A DNA stretch of 64,000 bases from Helopsaltes ochotensis (lineage: Eukaryota; Chordata; Aves; Passeriformes; Locustellidae). Shown here one piece after another: positions 48,401 through 63,400 of the stretch (position 1 is its first letter; the number at the start of each line of letters is the position of its first letter). Made by a program: the position numbers and the translations under genes. The notes beneath the pieces are model-generated. The model did no database searches, was not told the DNA's origin, and saw only the letters and a list, made by a program, of their open reading frames with translations. The stretch covers positions 479,316 to 543,315 of the forward strand of contig VXBM01000015.1 of assembly GCA_013400155.1 (NCBI GenBank), given 5' to 3'.

Positions 48401-51400
48401 CTGATAGACATTGTTTCCATTCATATTCTAATTAAAAACTCCTCAGCTGAGTGAAATGTAGACGTTTCCATCTGATGTTTGCACCGAGCTGTGGTTATGG
48501 GGGTATTCAGGTGCATATCTGATTCAGTTTCACTCAGGTCTGTCTAATTGGTTTTCCATTCATAAAGGCTCTTGCTTGGAAAGCCAGTTCAATAGATCTG
48601 AATTATTTAAAATCTTCTTGCAGTTACAAAATTAACAATGGATATGGCAACTTCCCTTCAATTTCCACAATTTCAATGACTTGGGCAGAATTTTCAATAT
48701 CTCTGTGAACATATAATGATGATGTATCACTTCCTGGGAATACCCCATGAAATATCCCAGGGCAAAAATATGTGCAATCACTGTTGGAGTTAGCACTTAA
48801 TATCCGCTTCACTGTGAATAGCATTTCCATAAGTATTTGACCTCTAATCCCATATAAGTATTCCTGATCTGTATTTTCAGTGCCTATGCCTCGGAAATAT
48901 TGCATCCCAGGAAATGTAAATTAAAAGAAGCAAAACAGCAAATAATAGGAAAAAATTTTAACTGAATAGTTTATAGGAATAGCTCCACTGAACCTTAGCT
49001 ATTCCTCCACTCCTAAAGCTGTAAAAGAGTATATTTGGTAGACCTTTAACTATCTCAGTGCTGACAATTTCAAGGAGATCACTTTGCTTAGCTCTCATGA
49101 CAGAGATGTTCACAGCGGTTTAACTTCTATAGGTTTTGTTAATTAGTTAATCACTCTTCAAATTTGATTTTGAGCAATAATTGAAACTTAAACAGTGTCT
49201 TGGCTCTAGCTGCTGAATGTTGTGATTTTTATTTCCTGGACTGAAACAATTTGTCAGTCCTCTAAGTTCAGCAAAGGAAGGAGACGTGTCTTGAAAGACA
49301 AGTATCTGCTAGGGAGGGCAGGACCTCCCTTTGGAATGGAGAATTCGAATCTCCTCCCTCCAAATTATTATGATTTCGGAAATTAAACGGGCTTTTCAGG
49401 CAGAGGTATGGGGTTAGGAATAACAGTTCTTTTTACTAGTAGGTATAGCAAGGCAAAAGAAACAGCAATAACTACTACAACATTGACAGTAAGACAGACC
49501 CAAAGACCTTAAGGGGCTTTGCTTCAGAGTCCAGGGCAGTCGGGTGCCGGGGCTCCGAGAGCACCAGGCTGAAACGGTGGGAAGCTCCCGGGCTGTGGGT
49601 GAGATCAGAAGCGCTCTCTGATGGCAGCTGGAGCAGCAGGGGTGTCCTGGCCAGACAGGGAGCACAACGTGGTGGGAAAGCCCCCAAAGCACAAAGCAGT
49701 GCCGAGGAAACAGCGGCGGCGGGACAGGGCCGGCCCAGCCCCAGCCCCAGCCGGGCGGAGAAGGCGAGCCCGGAGTGCTGAGGCACACGAGGAGCCGATG
49801 CAGGTTCCCGTTCCCCAGGGCCGGACTCGGTAGCGGCGATGAACTCCTGCGGCAAAGCAGCGGCAGCCGTTCCTCTGTCAGATGCTGGGACCAAGAGAGC
49901 GAAACTGCCCCCAGCCTCGTTCTTTACCTGCTTCCAAACCAGCGTGGTATCTTCTCCTTTTGTTTTAGCCAAGTACCGAAACAAAGTACCCACAAGTATC
50001 CAGCGATCAGTCTCTTAGCAACTTGGGTGGGGGAAGAAAATTCCACAAAAAGGAAAAACAAATCCAACCCCCAACAAGATGGTAGCCTAGATTTACTTGC
50101 AAGTATACCTAACTAGTAAGGAAACAAAAATCCATTAGGCAGGTATGTGTAACCTGGAAAGTTATATTCAAACAGTTCGATAAATCTTGTGGGATGTCAT
50201 CTATAAATGTGATGTGCACGACCTTAAAAGGTCAAGTGAATGTATAGAAGACTTCAGATGTTTTGAAGCAAGTATTCTTTATTTAGAGAAGGTTTGCTTT
50301 CTCGGGGCTATTTTGCTTTTGTCAAACCAGTATCTGCATAAATATCTTTTTTGGTAGCTCAAAAGGACATGCAAATATTGGAGCCATGTGCACTGCAACT
50401 TATAAAAACAAAGCTTTTTTGTTGGTGTGTTGCTTACCTGTGTTTGTTTTGTCTCTGTGTTTTTACAGGTCTATGAATCTCCCAGTGCTTGTGGGGGACC
50501 TAAAACTTGTGATTAATGAACCAAGCAGGTTGCCTCTGTTTGATGCCATCCGCCCACTCATCCCATTAAAACACCAGGTGGAATATGATCAGCTTACACC
50601 CAAGCGATCACGGTAAGAGAATGCAGAGCAACAGCAACAAAAAAATGCATCTAGCTTAAATACAAGCAGGAAATACTGAGTTTCGAGGTAAATTCAGAGT
50701 AAAATATTGTTCATCTGTGTAGAGTTTGGTGTAGTTATTTTACTTTTGCGATATTTGCTAGAAGTACAGCTACCTGTACTGTACTTAAATTGTTTGCCAA
50801 GTAGTTTAATTTAGTAAAAGCACAGTAAAGAAGTGAAAACCAATCTTTTCTCATTTTCCCTGCATTTAATAACAAAAAAAAAAATCTCATAGCTCTAACC
50901 CTCTAAAGCAGTGTCAGTTATTGCAAATGTCTTTTCATATGAATGAACTTCGTGGTTTTAGTTAGCACACAGCCATCCAAACTTCAGTGAACTTGTTTTT
51001 TTTTTTAATGCCTAAATTATATAAGAGAAAAATAATGTCTAACTTTCATACGAAACGTTATTGAGACAAAGTGTTATGAGCTGAATACTCAAGTGTTTTC
51101 CATATTTCCAGAAAGCTGAAAGAGGTGAGATTGGATCGTTTGAATCCTGAAGGGCTTGGATTAAGTGTAAGAGGTGGAGTGGAATTCAACTGTGGCCTCT
51201 TCATCTCCCAGTTAGTTAAAGGAGGACAGGCAGACAATGCTGGACTTCAGGTAAGAAAATACTATTCATTTAGGTGCTAAGGGTTGTTCTTTAACATTTA
51301 GAAATTGCTTTACTACGACATTTTGTCTCCTCTAATAAGATTCCTAAGATACGTAAGGCAATACCATGGTAAATAACATTATATCAGTGGTGAATCAAGT

Positions 51401-54400
51401 CATTAAAAATGTTCATTTTTCTGGTTTTAATGATATGTAAACTTTTTATTTTCTTGTTTGGGATATGATAATTTTTGAAGTTTTTAAAAATTTTTTCTGG
51501 AATGTTTATACTTCATGGGTAGCAACAGTTATATGTAAGCAGATAGAAAGCAAGGTCTCTAGACTGTGGAAGAATGCTTTAAGTTGCCAAGCTCTGATTA
51601 AATGTAAAGCAGAGCATATAAATATTAAAAGTTTTCATTCCATCTTGCACAGATGTAATTTGTGTAATGAAATGTTTATTTAAACTTCATGTATAAATTG
51701 GGGTGGGGTGGTTCGGTTTATGCAATTAAAGAAATAACATATTTTTACTATTCCCACTGTCCTCTGTACTGCATATAATGGCAGTTTCTGTGATTGAGTT
51801 TTGGATATATGCACTTGTCAATTAGGTTGGCAAAAAATAATTATGTGTAGAAACACTGGAATAGTTAGAAATTTACATGAATGAAGTTTTGGGTGTTTGA
51901 TTTCTTTTTGAATGTGGCATTGCTTAGTGAAAAGAGAAGAGAGAAATTGCTGTGCCAAATGTCTGCATCCTTCACTCAGATTTTGAAGGTGTATCAAAGA
52001 TCTGTTTTTCTGACTGGAAAGATGAATATGCCTGGCTACTTTTAATTTGTCAAGTCTGAATATTTGCTGATAGTATTCATGGCTTAGGATTATCTTTTAG
52101 ACTAGTCCAAAATATATTAGACTAGCATGATTCATTACAGTGTTTAATTAAGGTAGTATGTTTTGTAGAAATGCTTCAGTATTACCTCATAAATCTCTTA
52201 AATTAAAAAATAAAAATAAGTATCGGTCAACAAGGCAGTTGAAGTTAAGTTTCTGTGTTTGTGTCACTCATGCTGCAAGCTTTTTAAGATTTAAACTGTT
52301 CCTCTTTCTGTTTGCATGCATGTGCTTGCCCTTCTGTTTGTGCATTCATACCTATATATCCCATTAAGAGTCACCTTTGAATTAGTTCCATTTCTGTCAG
52401 CCTGGCATGCATGACAGGTGCATCCAGGAGGATGCTTTAGAAACTCCTTAGAACAAACCATAAGTTCTGTATGTAGTTAGAACTGAGAGGGTGTTATAGC
52501 TCAGCACAAGCCTTGTGCTCTGGGTTGGCAGCTTAATTGAATGTGTTTCAGCCATGGGATTTGCCAATGGACAACTGCAGAAAAGGACATCGATGCACCC
52601 TCTCAAGAGTTTGCACTACAAAAGTTCATGTACCCCATCTTCTACATTACACAGGAAGAACGGGAAGTGTAGACAGAGGAGTTGTTCCTGGGCTGTGGTT
52701 AGCTCAGTAGGAGAGATTCCATCTGCTTCCTTCTTCAACTGCTAGAAACTTGAGAAAAAGATCATGACACTTACATGGTTTTGTAAACATCTTTTGGAAA
52801 ATATTGGAAGGTACAAATGACGCTGATCAATGAAGGACTTAATAGCCACTGCCTTAAATTGCCATTCTAATTCCTGTTAATGCTGTGCTGCAGCTCTGCT
52901 TCTCTGCTTGTTTCAGACTAACATTTTGACAGGGTCACTGGATAAAGAGTGATGTTCAGCTGTAGTCCTCCTATTAGGATGTAATTTTTCCTGCTTTCTG
53001 TGTAGATGAAAAGGCCCCATGGCTTTCTGTGACCAAGGTCATCGTAGGATATGTTGGTGTCAGTGAGGGGGATTTTAAAGGATCTTCGGGCTGGAGTGTA
53101 CAAACTCTGTTGCAACTAAGAACATAGTTAGGGTTTAGCAGACAAAGTAGGGACAATAAGGGAGAAAAATACTTGAGACTGCCTCTGAATTTATTAGGGT
53201 TGTATTATATGAATTAATATGGGCAGATGGTGCTTTGCAGCTCCTGTAACTGCTTGGCTTCTGTTTTTTGATATGTGGTGTTAAAGCTCAGCCTAAAGTG
53301 CCTGAATAATAGGTGGCACTTGGCACTTTCTGAACCTCACTGAATAACAAGACCTGACAGGCAACCCATTGTTCTAAATTGCTGTCTCACAGTAAAGCCA
53401 ACTGCTTCTGAAATTTCACCCACCTACTTCATTTAACAAAATCTCTACACATTTTCAATCCCAAAAATGCAGTCTGAGAAAGGTATAATGATTTTCTATT
53501 ATACCATCAGGTTTACATCCTGCTGCTTTTAAAATTTCCAGTTCAAATTGCATAATTTCTCCGTGAAGTACTTTCCAAGTTACATTAAAATGACCAAATA
53601 ATAATGAAGGTTCTCTGTGACACTTGTAGTTCTGACTCTTTTTTGACTAGTTTCTCTAAAAGGCACAAGTGTTTTGTCCTTTCATTAAGAAATGGACTTC
53701 ATCTTCCTCCCCCATTCCCCCCCCCCCCGCTTTTTGATACTTCTGTGTGAGGATTCTGCTAAATACAAAGAGATTGGTGTGAATGATGAAAGTGGAAGCA
53801 GTATACAAAATGGGAAATTTGAAACAGTTGATGTTATTATATGAAGCTCTTTAATTTCCTAGAAGCACTAAATATTATATTTCTCATGTTAAAAGTTAGA
53901 AATAATAGGCATTTTACTTCAGAAAAGTTAGGTTTGCATCTTTTTTCTAAAAAGTCTGTCATCTCTCTATTTAATAGGGAAAGGGGAAACTGTGATATAA
54001 TACCAAAATAATAGTTACTGTTCTGCTCTGCTCAGTCCCACAGACTTTTATCTCTTCAGCTCTGATTCATTAGCTTGGTATACAGTGATACCTGTACAAA
54101 AGTAACAAAATACATGAAAAAAGCTATTAATTACCCCAATATTAGATACTGGTGTTCAGGAAAGCTGTTCAAGTATCCTAAAGAGAAGCAGTTTGCTGCA
54201 TTCCTATACGTCTCCTGTAGTTCAATCTAGATTGTGTTATTTGTAAAGCAGCCTCAGTCATTGTCTGTCAGCAATACAAATGTCATTAGGCTGAGTAAAA
54301 AGTGTTGAGTTTCAGAAATAAGATGACATTCTAGTAAAGAAGAGTGTTAAAAATATCTGTATTTCATTTCATTTCAACTCATTCCTGTACTGAAGGGAAA

Positions 54401-57400
54401 AATAAATTATGCTCTTGTGTGCATTTATAATTTTGCAAGTGCCTCTTGGGGAGATGGGAACAGATTTGACTCAGGGAATGCTCACATCCTCAGAACAAGA
54501 GTTCTGCTGATACAGAAGCTCCATGATGGCATTGTCATTTGCAGCCCCAAACCTGGGGGGCATCTGTGTGTTAAGGCATTGCAGTCAATAACAGTATGAT
54601 AGGTTACCCTTTAAAGAGCTGGACTTGTGCAAACCCAGGCTCCACAGTCTGTTACAGTCTGCCTGATGTGGAAGATGTGAGTAAAGGGGGGATCTTGAAT
54701 TAAAAGAAAACCAAATAAAAAGCCCACCCCCACCCCTTCACCACATAAGTAAAATCAGAAATGGAATCAGAAAATGGATGGGGTGAATGGATGTGGTTTT
54801 GAATCTTTGGATCAAGTTGGTTGAGTGACAGCAAGAGCTAACGGAGGTGTAACTATCAACTGCAGACCTTGTGTGCTCTTCTTGTCTGATTCTGTATTTA
54901 TACCACAGGTTGTATGTTCAAAAGCTTTCACTACTGACCGATTTCTGCTCTTACTAAAGATTATGTAAAAAAACTGACTGTCAAGCTTTTAGTAGTGCAG
55001 GCCATTGCCCTGGGTGACATTTTTTTGGATGCCCAGCAGAGGGAGTGGATGTCCCACTGGTCAGGGACTAGGGACCACAGTTCTGTTTTGCCTCTGTGAG
55101 TGTGTTCTGTTCTGCAGGACAGTTTTCTTTACTTTTGTAGCCTTCTGATGCTGTGTTGTGTCAGACAAAATTCCTCAGCTTCAGTGGAAAGTGTGACACA
55201 TGAGCAATGATGATAGAGTGGACACTCAAATGTTAATGTTTTGTGTAGTATTGCAGAGCATGAGGCACTTCCCAGAAGAACTAGAAAACTTGTGAAAGAA
55301 ATAAAGAAGTTACATTGGTGGATTTTTCTTTGTGCCCTTTTTTTTTTTTTAATTGGACAGATCACAGTAGGAAGGTTCAATAGTCATTATAACAATATGA
55401 AAAAAGGCAGAAAGTGACAGCATGCCTAATGTCCTGCCACCCAATGCTGTGTCTCTGTGTGTGTTATAGTCTCTAGAACACAGACTGTATTGAGGAGTTT
55501 CTACTTCCAGTTCCACTCACTCCTCTCATATAAAATAAAGGCACAGAGCTTCTCAACAAAGTACTTGTGGATTAGGTTTTTTTAACAAACTTGATAATGC
55601 ATTCCACCCAAATTTTGTTGAATAAAAATACAGTTGCTTTAGCTTTGCTGAAACTTGAAATCAGCCTAAGGCAGATATCAACATGGAAAACTTTAACCTA
55701 AAATGAAATTTGGGAGCTTAACACTTGAGTCTTGAAATGGAACATTTTTGGCAATCATTAACTAGGGGTAATGCTGCCATGAAACCAGACACATTTGTGA
55801 GGTTGCATCCAAAGTTTCATTGACTAAGAGCAAGATTCCATGCTATTGATGTTAATGAGAAAAGTCTCATCAAAAACATTTTACATAATAAATATTCACA
55901 ATAGTTCAGAGGAAATGCTACTGGAGAGGAGTAAACCCAAAGTATTTGGCTTTGTCCATGTGGAGATCAGAGGTATAAGATGATACTGTTGATGGTTTGT
56001 CAAGGTAATTTCCTGATAATCATTTGTATATTTTGCTGTTCAGTGGATTGATCTGCATTGATAATGGAAGAAATTATGCACTAATTTTCATACAACCACA
56101 TCATGTGGTTCACGCCAAGTAAAAGTCTGCTTATGCTGCTCTAGCATAAGCATTTTTGAGTGTGGTCTTGAGTAGATAATAAGGCACTACCTTAAATGAA
56201 GTAGGCAATATCTTCATCACTGATTCTTTCTCAGCCTATCTGGATAAGAGGATTATTGGGGAGAGTTCATGAAAACTTGGAAAATTCTCTCTAGTAGTCA
56301 TAGCATATCAAATTGGGATTTATAAAAGAATCGGATTGGGATTTATAAAGAGAAACTTTTTGATTGTACTTTGGTAAATAAATCTGAAATTTAATCAAAG
56401 TGGCTGGAAGTCTGTTCTACACTATTAAATTGAACACTGCCAGGGAGTGTCCTTGGGGTGCTGCTGTTGGATTGCCAATAAATGTTAGTGGGGTCGCCAA
56501 ACAAAGACAAAGAAGTGAAATCCCTTAAAATAATGCATTTTTTCAAACCAGAATAAAGAAAGATAATAACACCAAGTTTAGTTTCCTATTGATCAAATAT
56601 ATTAAGGAAAGTGTCTCAGTAAATGTATGGTAAAAGCAAACTTTAACTTCTGAAGCATAAAAGAAGAAAATAATTCCAAAATTATTTAAAAAAAGACACA
56701 AACTCTTGTTTTTAAGGTAACCTGTGAAGTATTGAATCTGATGTATAGTAGACAGTATTTATAAAATTGTTATTTGGCCATTAATTTGCTCTTTTAGTGT
56801 TTGGTATTAATTCAAAACAAATACAGGTAAGTTTGATCTGGACATTACCAGAAATTCAGAATGTATTCATGAATCAACATTATCTAAGCTTTGCATCAAA
56901 ATGATTGCCAGATTGTATCCAATCTTCAAAATTTTAAAATTATTAACCCACAGTTACTTTTTCTTCTCCCTTCCGTTTTTGAGGTTGGAGATGAGATAGT
57001 GCGCATAAATGGATATTCCATTTCGTCATGCACTCACGAAGAAGTCATAAACCTCATTCGTACAAAGAAAATCGTGTCCATAAAAGTTAGACGTAAGTAA
57101 CACACAAAAAAATCACCTCTATCACCAAAGATTGCTATTAATAGATTGCTTCTGGTCTGTAGAAACTTAATGAAATATTTTTCCTTTTCAGATATTGGCA
57201 TGATACCTGTCAAAAGGTAATGGCTTTTCATTTGAAAACAGATTATTCATTTTCACACAGCCTCTTCTATCCAAAGAATCTGTGTTTAATTATGAAAATG
57301 TGTGAATGCTGATTAAAATGTCACATCCTTTTTAATGAACAGGCAGATGTCTTGTTTGATGAATCTGATTTTATATTAGTTGCCTACTTAAATGAACCAA

Positions 57401-60400
57401 TTTCTATTTCCTCATTTGTAACAGACATCTCTTGGAAATTTAATTGTCAATGCACCTAGCTTAACAGAGAGCTCCACTGCTTCTTTGTGTACGTAGCATT
57501 TGATGATGGCTTTAGAGTTTAGGAAAATTTAAAATTGTTTTGGTCTTCCAATTTTTGCTGAAAAGCTGAATCTTTAAGTGGAATGCTTGAGAAATGTTGA
57601 TGACAGGAAGTGTTGCTCTGCATAGACATTTTTGTAAGATGCTTGAGTGGTTATGGTTTGTTTTACAGTCTTCCTCTGAGTTTCCTAAAATAGTTTCACC
57701 TGAGAGGGCTTTATCAGTTTTATATTTAACTTTTACTAGCCCAAATAATTGTACGCTTGTTTGATGTTCTATTTAAACTGCTGAAAAATAAACCAAATGT
57801 GAATAGTATCCAAAGAAAATTGTGGATGCAAAACAGAAGGCTCCACTCCAAAGCAGCTTCTGGAATACATTGATGTTTATTTTGTCCCATTATTTAAAGA
57901 TATTTTTTCCTTTCAGTTCACCAGATGAACCCCTTAAATGGCAATATGTGGATCAGTTTGTGTCAGAGTCTGGGGTAAGAGATCAATGTTTTGTTAAATG
58001 TCTTCTGGGGAATCTGTAATGTTTCTGAAACACTTTCTTCTCTGACCTTATCAGAGAAGCTATTTCTGCATTACTATAATGCAATATCTTGTTGAAAGTA
58101 TTCTATGAGGAATATCTTTTGTGATATGAAATGATTCTAGAGCTATTATGTTAGGAAAGGGCAGGACACAAATGAAATTGCTTTTACTCATTAATTGCTT
58201 CTTCATTTTACTTGAGCTTATTAACTTCCCAGGATGTGGTTCTACTGCATAAATCTTTTTCACATTATTTGGCTTATTTTAGGCATATTAATGGAAGAAT
58301 TACAGCTTTGAATACAAGTGACTTCTAAGGGTTGCAGAAGTGAAAAGAAACACCACAATTACTGCTCTTTTGCTTTCAGGAGGAAAAACTTAGTTAAATA
58401 ATGAGGCTTATCATGTATTTCTCCAGCCCTTTTGTCAGGGAACACCTAAATGATTATTTTTCCATATCACTTTCCTCTAATTTTCCTTCACCCTTTTCTG
58501 AAGACAAAGTTTGACTATTTAAGTAATCTTCTCCAAATAGATAAGTTCTGTCTTTCACCTCAGCCATGCAGTCCCACTGAAATGACTCTACTTCACATTC
58601 ATTTCCAGCAGGATAGGACCTTGGAGCCTTGAATAGGACCTTGAATCTTATCTTGATGCTGGCTGGGATTCATCCTAGATACATGAAATTTTATAGTAGT
58701 CTTGATACAATTTCAAAACAGAATTAACATGTGCAGCATTGTTTGATCCCTCTACAGGAAGGAAAGGGCAGTGTTGCTGGACTTGCTTCTTCCGGAGGGA
58801 GAGATGATAAAGAGAAGAAAGTCTTCATTAGCTTGATTGGTACAAAAGGCATGGGATGCAGGTGGGTGCACAATTTTTATTTAATGTCACTGTTTTTTTA
58901 AATGAGACACGCAAGGCAGTTATTTCCATGCTTCTTTGATATGATGTCTGGAAAATAAAGATCCATGCTGGATGAGGAAGGCAAACTGCAACAGCAGGAT
59001 GTTTGTGGCACATATATATTTTTAAGCAAAGCATAACTACCTATGTTAAATGTTCTGTCATAAAGAAAAAAACTTTAAAATTTGAAAATAAGAGCAGACT
59101 GAAAGTGCCATAGTAAAACTTGTCATGAAAATGGATCTTTTAAATGCTTTTACATTTTTAAATACTTTAAAGTGCTGCTCAGTGACATAGCAAATTCCAG
59201 CACTGTTCACTGTCAGGTTCACTCCTGCCTTCTCAGATCCTTTTCAGAGCTAAAACACCATCACAAAGCTATATTATTTCTAAAATTAATGTTGAATTTG
59301 CAAGATATTTTAGAAATATGATTCTGGGATTCTTGGACTCCTGTTATTGCAATACTTATGGAGGTTTTGAAGTAGAAGGGATATTGTAGGATTTTGTATA
59401 TAATTAGAAATATATAGTTGAAATGACTTTTCTCTCCTGTAATTTGGAGGATGTAAAATTGTTTTTTAAATTATTAACAAACTGGAGGGTGTGGCTCATC
59501 ATCACTTATTGGGTATATAACCTTCAAAAGTCGTTTCTGTGTGTGGGCCCAGCTTAAATGACAGCTGAATGTTCCTGAACTAGATGTTTGCCTCTGGTTG
59601 AAACATCCTTCTTGCTTATGATAAATAATCCGAACAAAATAACATTGTTTTACACATAGAGTATGTTGAAGTTCAGTGAATAATTAGTAATTCTTCATTG
59701 TGTTATTTGCTTGCTTTCAAATATCATTAGTGTCCCAATCCTTTAGACAGTGTGGGTCAGCATACACATAAGTTTCAGCATGTAAGACAAAAAATGGAAG
59801 CTTGAATATTTTTCTTTTAGCTTTTTCTTTAAAACCAATTTTGTGCTATAAAGAATAGAACAATAGGATGATAAACCTATCACATGTTGTCTCTGTTCTG
59901 GTAAGTTTCGGTGTTTGTTTCAGTGTTGGCTGATACCATAAATATTCTTGAAGCGAAAACAACTAGAACTACTCACTGTATTACACTGTTTTGTTCCATA
60001 GATATTGTTCTATAAATATTATGTAATTAATTGTTGGGTTTTTTAACATTTCCAGTATTTCCAGTGGTCCAACACAAAAACCGGGCATTTTTATCAGCAA
60101 TGTTAAGCCAGGCTCTCTTTCAGCAGAGGTGGGCTTAGAGGTAAGTTTGCCACCTTCCAAGGTAGGTACCACAAGGAATTGTTGTTTTGTGTTCACATCT
60201 TCAGGGATCCGTGGAGTTTTTCCTCATGGGAAAGAAATATCTGGTGATGACATTTCAAACAAAGCTAGTTTGCTAAAATTTTAAGAACATGAGTGACCTG
60301 GGTCAGACCAATACTCCTTCAAACTCAGGATATGATCACAAGCAGTGGCAATAGGAGATCCTAGTGTAGGAGGATGTGCAAGCCTGACCAGTTTCCAGTC

Positions 60401-63400
60401 TGTTTCCCTTGTGCTCTATCAGTACCCATGATTGTTGTATTGATTGTGTAAGAGAGCACATGTCTTTCTGTTTTCATTTAATATACATACAAACTTAGCA
60501 TCTGTACTAAAATTTGCATTAATTTCTTTAGGTTGGTGATCAGATTGTTGAGGTGAATGGAGTGGACTTTTCTAATGTGGATCACAAAGAGGTAAAATCA
60601 AGTCTTCTTAATTCCATGGATTTGTAGTTGTCATTTTATTAAACATCTGTCCTGTTTTCCTGTCCACAAAAATTATGTTTTGATACTGGGCTCCTGACTC
60701 AAGGGGTTGTGTATTGAACATGGGAATTCAGAGATTAGCATACCTACCACTCTATTTAGTTGTGGAAATTCCAGCCGTGGCAACCAGCATTTTACTGGCT
60801 TTTTATCTCTTCATTCACATTGATTTTTGTTTTGCTTTAATTTGCAGGCTGTCAGAGTGCTCAAGAGTAGCCGTACTTTGACTATCTCTGTGGTAGCAGG
60901 TGCTGTAAGTAGTATATTCTGTAAAGGCAGAACATTTGTAAGCAGAAAATTTCTATGTGGGTAAATAAATGGATAAAAACAAAAGCTGTGTTTCTTTGTA
61001 AGACCTATACCTACATCAAACCAGGACAGTTTTGAGTGGCATGTGGTTCTTTCATACCGCACGAAGTATTCTCAAATAAAACATGATTGTGGGCCAATGC
61101 AAAACCATTCTCTTGGCAAGGGATGGAAATTAACTTTATTGTAATGGTGTCTCATGTTTGAGAGTTTCTGTTCTAATAGATATCTGCTTCTGCTGAAACA
61201 TGAAAGGTGAATTGGATTGGAGAAAAATAATTTTCAAGCCTGAATAGCTGATGCCTTAGTGTTATTCCAAATGAGTTCCTTTTGTAACTGTTTATCTGAT
61301 CTCATTAGTGTATTGACACACTGAAAATTGCTCAATTTTTCATTTCCACTGTTCTGTGCAACAGAACTATAAGCCTTTGTGGTCTAATCTAAAGCCAGCT
61401 GAAATTAATTAAATCTTCCCTCTGATTTCAGTGTGACCTCCAATAAATGTTTTCATGTTTTTACTGCTTTAATCCTTATAGAAAGTGTGTAGTTGTATTC
61501 AAGAGGATAATCAAGTTCCATAGACTAATCAAAGATGGTGTTTTCTAATTGCCTTGCAACTGAATTAAGTGGGGAAAAAAGATTTAGTAAGTCACTTCAG
61601 CTACTTTCTAAGGGCTCATGTATATTGTGTAGCTACATTAAGGAATTAATAGTTTATTTGATCTACTCTTACAGTAACAGAAGATCACGTTGTCCAAAGG
61701 CACTGTAGACATTGTTTAAACAAATACTCTGAGCTAGTTGATTAAGCTCCAGGAATCCAGCATCCTAAGGACTTAGTTTCAACTCCCAGTTATGTTAACA
61801 ACTTGAAAAATGTGAGATCTACCTCAGCGTGTATCACTCGAGTGGTATCCTTAAAATGGCATATTGTTGCCATGGCACTCTTCTGTTCATCACTCCTTCA
61901 CCTTGCATGTCTCTTCTCAATAGACATCTTTGTCTGGGGAACAGATAGCATAAGGAAATAGTTTCCCTACTATGGTGCAAAGATATCCCTCAATGCCTGG
62001 TTTTATTCAAGACGTCTACTTTTGCACTTTAGAGACAGGAAAAATCCTACCTTCCTAATTAACGTGGGATTTTAATTTCAGAAATCAAAATTAGATTAAT
62101 GTTATCAAAGTGTTCTAGCCATAGCAGTATGGAAATACCTTTCTTGAATAGAAAATCATGCAGGTGTCTTAATTGTAAAGCAAATGAAACAGGAACAAAA
62201 CCATCTGAAATACATAAAATATACTGTGCTTTGGGGATGTACATTCGCTGTATTTGGGTTCCTGAATGACAACACATTTCTGCAGCAGCCAGGCATAAGA
62301 GCATTAAAACACAGTAACTGTGTAGTTGTCTTCACACTGGGAATCAGTGTTCTTGTTGTCTAGCATTTCATTGCTCAGTGAGATTTTAAGAAAGTATAAT
62401 GTGAAGTTTTTCTTGGTGCCACCCTCTGCATGTATTTGACGTGACCCCTGTGGTGTTGTCGCTGGTGTTAGTGGTGGCAAATCTCTTCTGAGGTGTTTAG
62501 CACATAATAACTTAGAGGCTGAAAGTAGAATAGCTCGTTGGAGTAAGCACTCAGATCTTCGGGGATCTTTCAGGGTGTGTTCCTCAAGGAAGAGCAATGT
62601 GAGGAAATTGCATATGTGCTACTATGTAATTGGGTTTGAATTATTTCCTAGAAGAGCTGCATTCATGAGGTATTTCCACAACTGATTGGGATGGTGGTCT
62701 TGATTGCAGGGAAAGGAGCTGTTCATGACTGAGGAAGAAAGGCAAAGAGAAGCACGTCTCCGTGAGCATGAGCGCCAGGAGTTAATGCATCAGAAGCGGC
62801 TTGCGCTGGAGACCAACAAAATCATCAAAGAGCAGCAAGAGAAAGAGAGATTGTGAGTACTCTCTCTAGCACAATCTGAAAAATTTAGCTTGGATTTGGA
62901 GAGGGCATGGAAGACAGTAGCACATAATTATTTCTGTGATGCTTCTCAGAGAAGTGAGAAGATTCTCAACTTAGATTAACTTTGTTTTGCTTTTGCAGAG
63001 TCTCTGTTCATAAAATGTTTGTCCTGTGATGATCTTGATGTTCTGAGGTTTAAAAGCTGGTATTATTCAAAGCCATTTTAAGCAGAGGGGTCCCTCTGCT
63101 CCTGACTGTCATATCCCAGTGTGATATTCGTTAGTTTTCTAATGTTATTCACTCATGCTGTATTTTTAGCAAGACAGTTAGAAATTTTATACTCATACAA
63201 AAACATGCTATAGTCTTGCGTCAGGAGGAGGTAGTGACTTCAGGAATTAAGTAGGTGATATGCCCTTATTATCCAGATGGTCAGGAACGTCCTCAGGGTT
63301 CCTAGGAAACTATACTGAATCTTTGGTATCTTAAAGATGACTTTTAAAACAGAGGGTTTTCAGGAATTAAGTAGGTGATATGCCCTTATTATCCAGATGG

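Noticed and set aside
49475..49993. 172-codon minus-strand open frame
   Set aside because: It coincides with the GC-rich interior of an LTR-like block and shows no retroviral or cellular protein motif.
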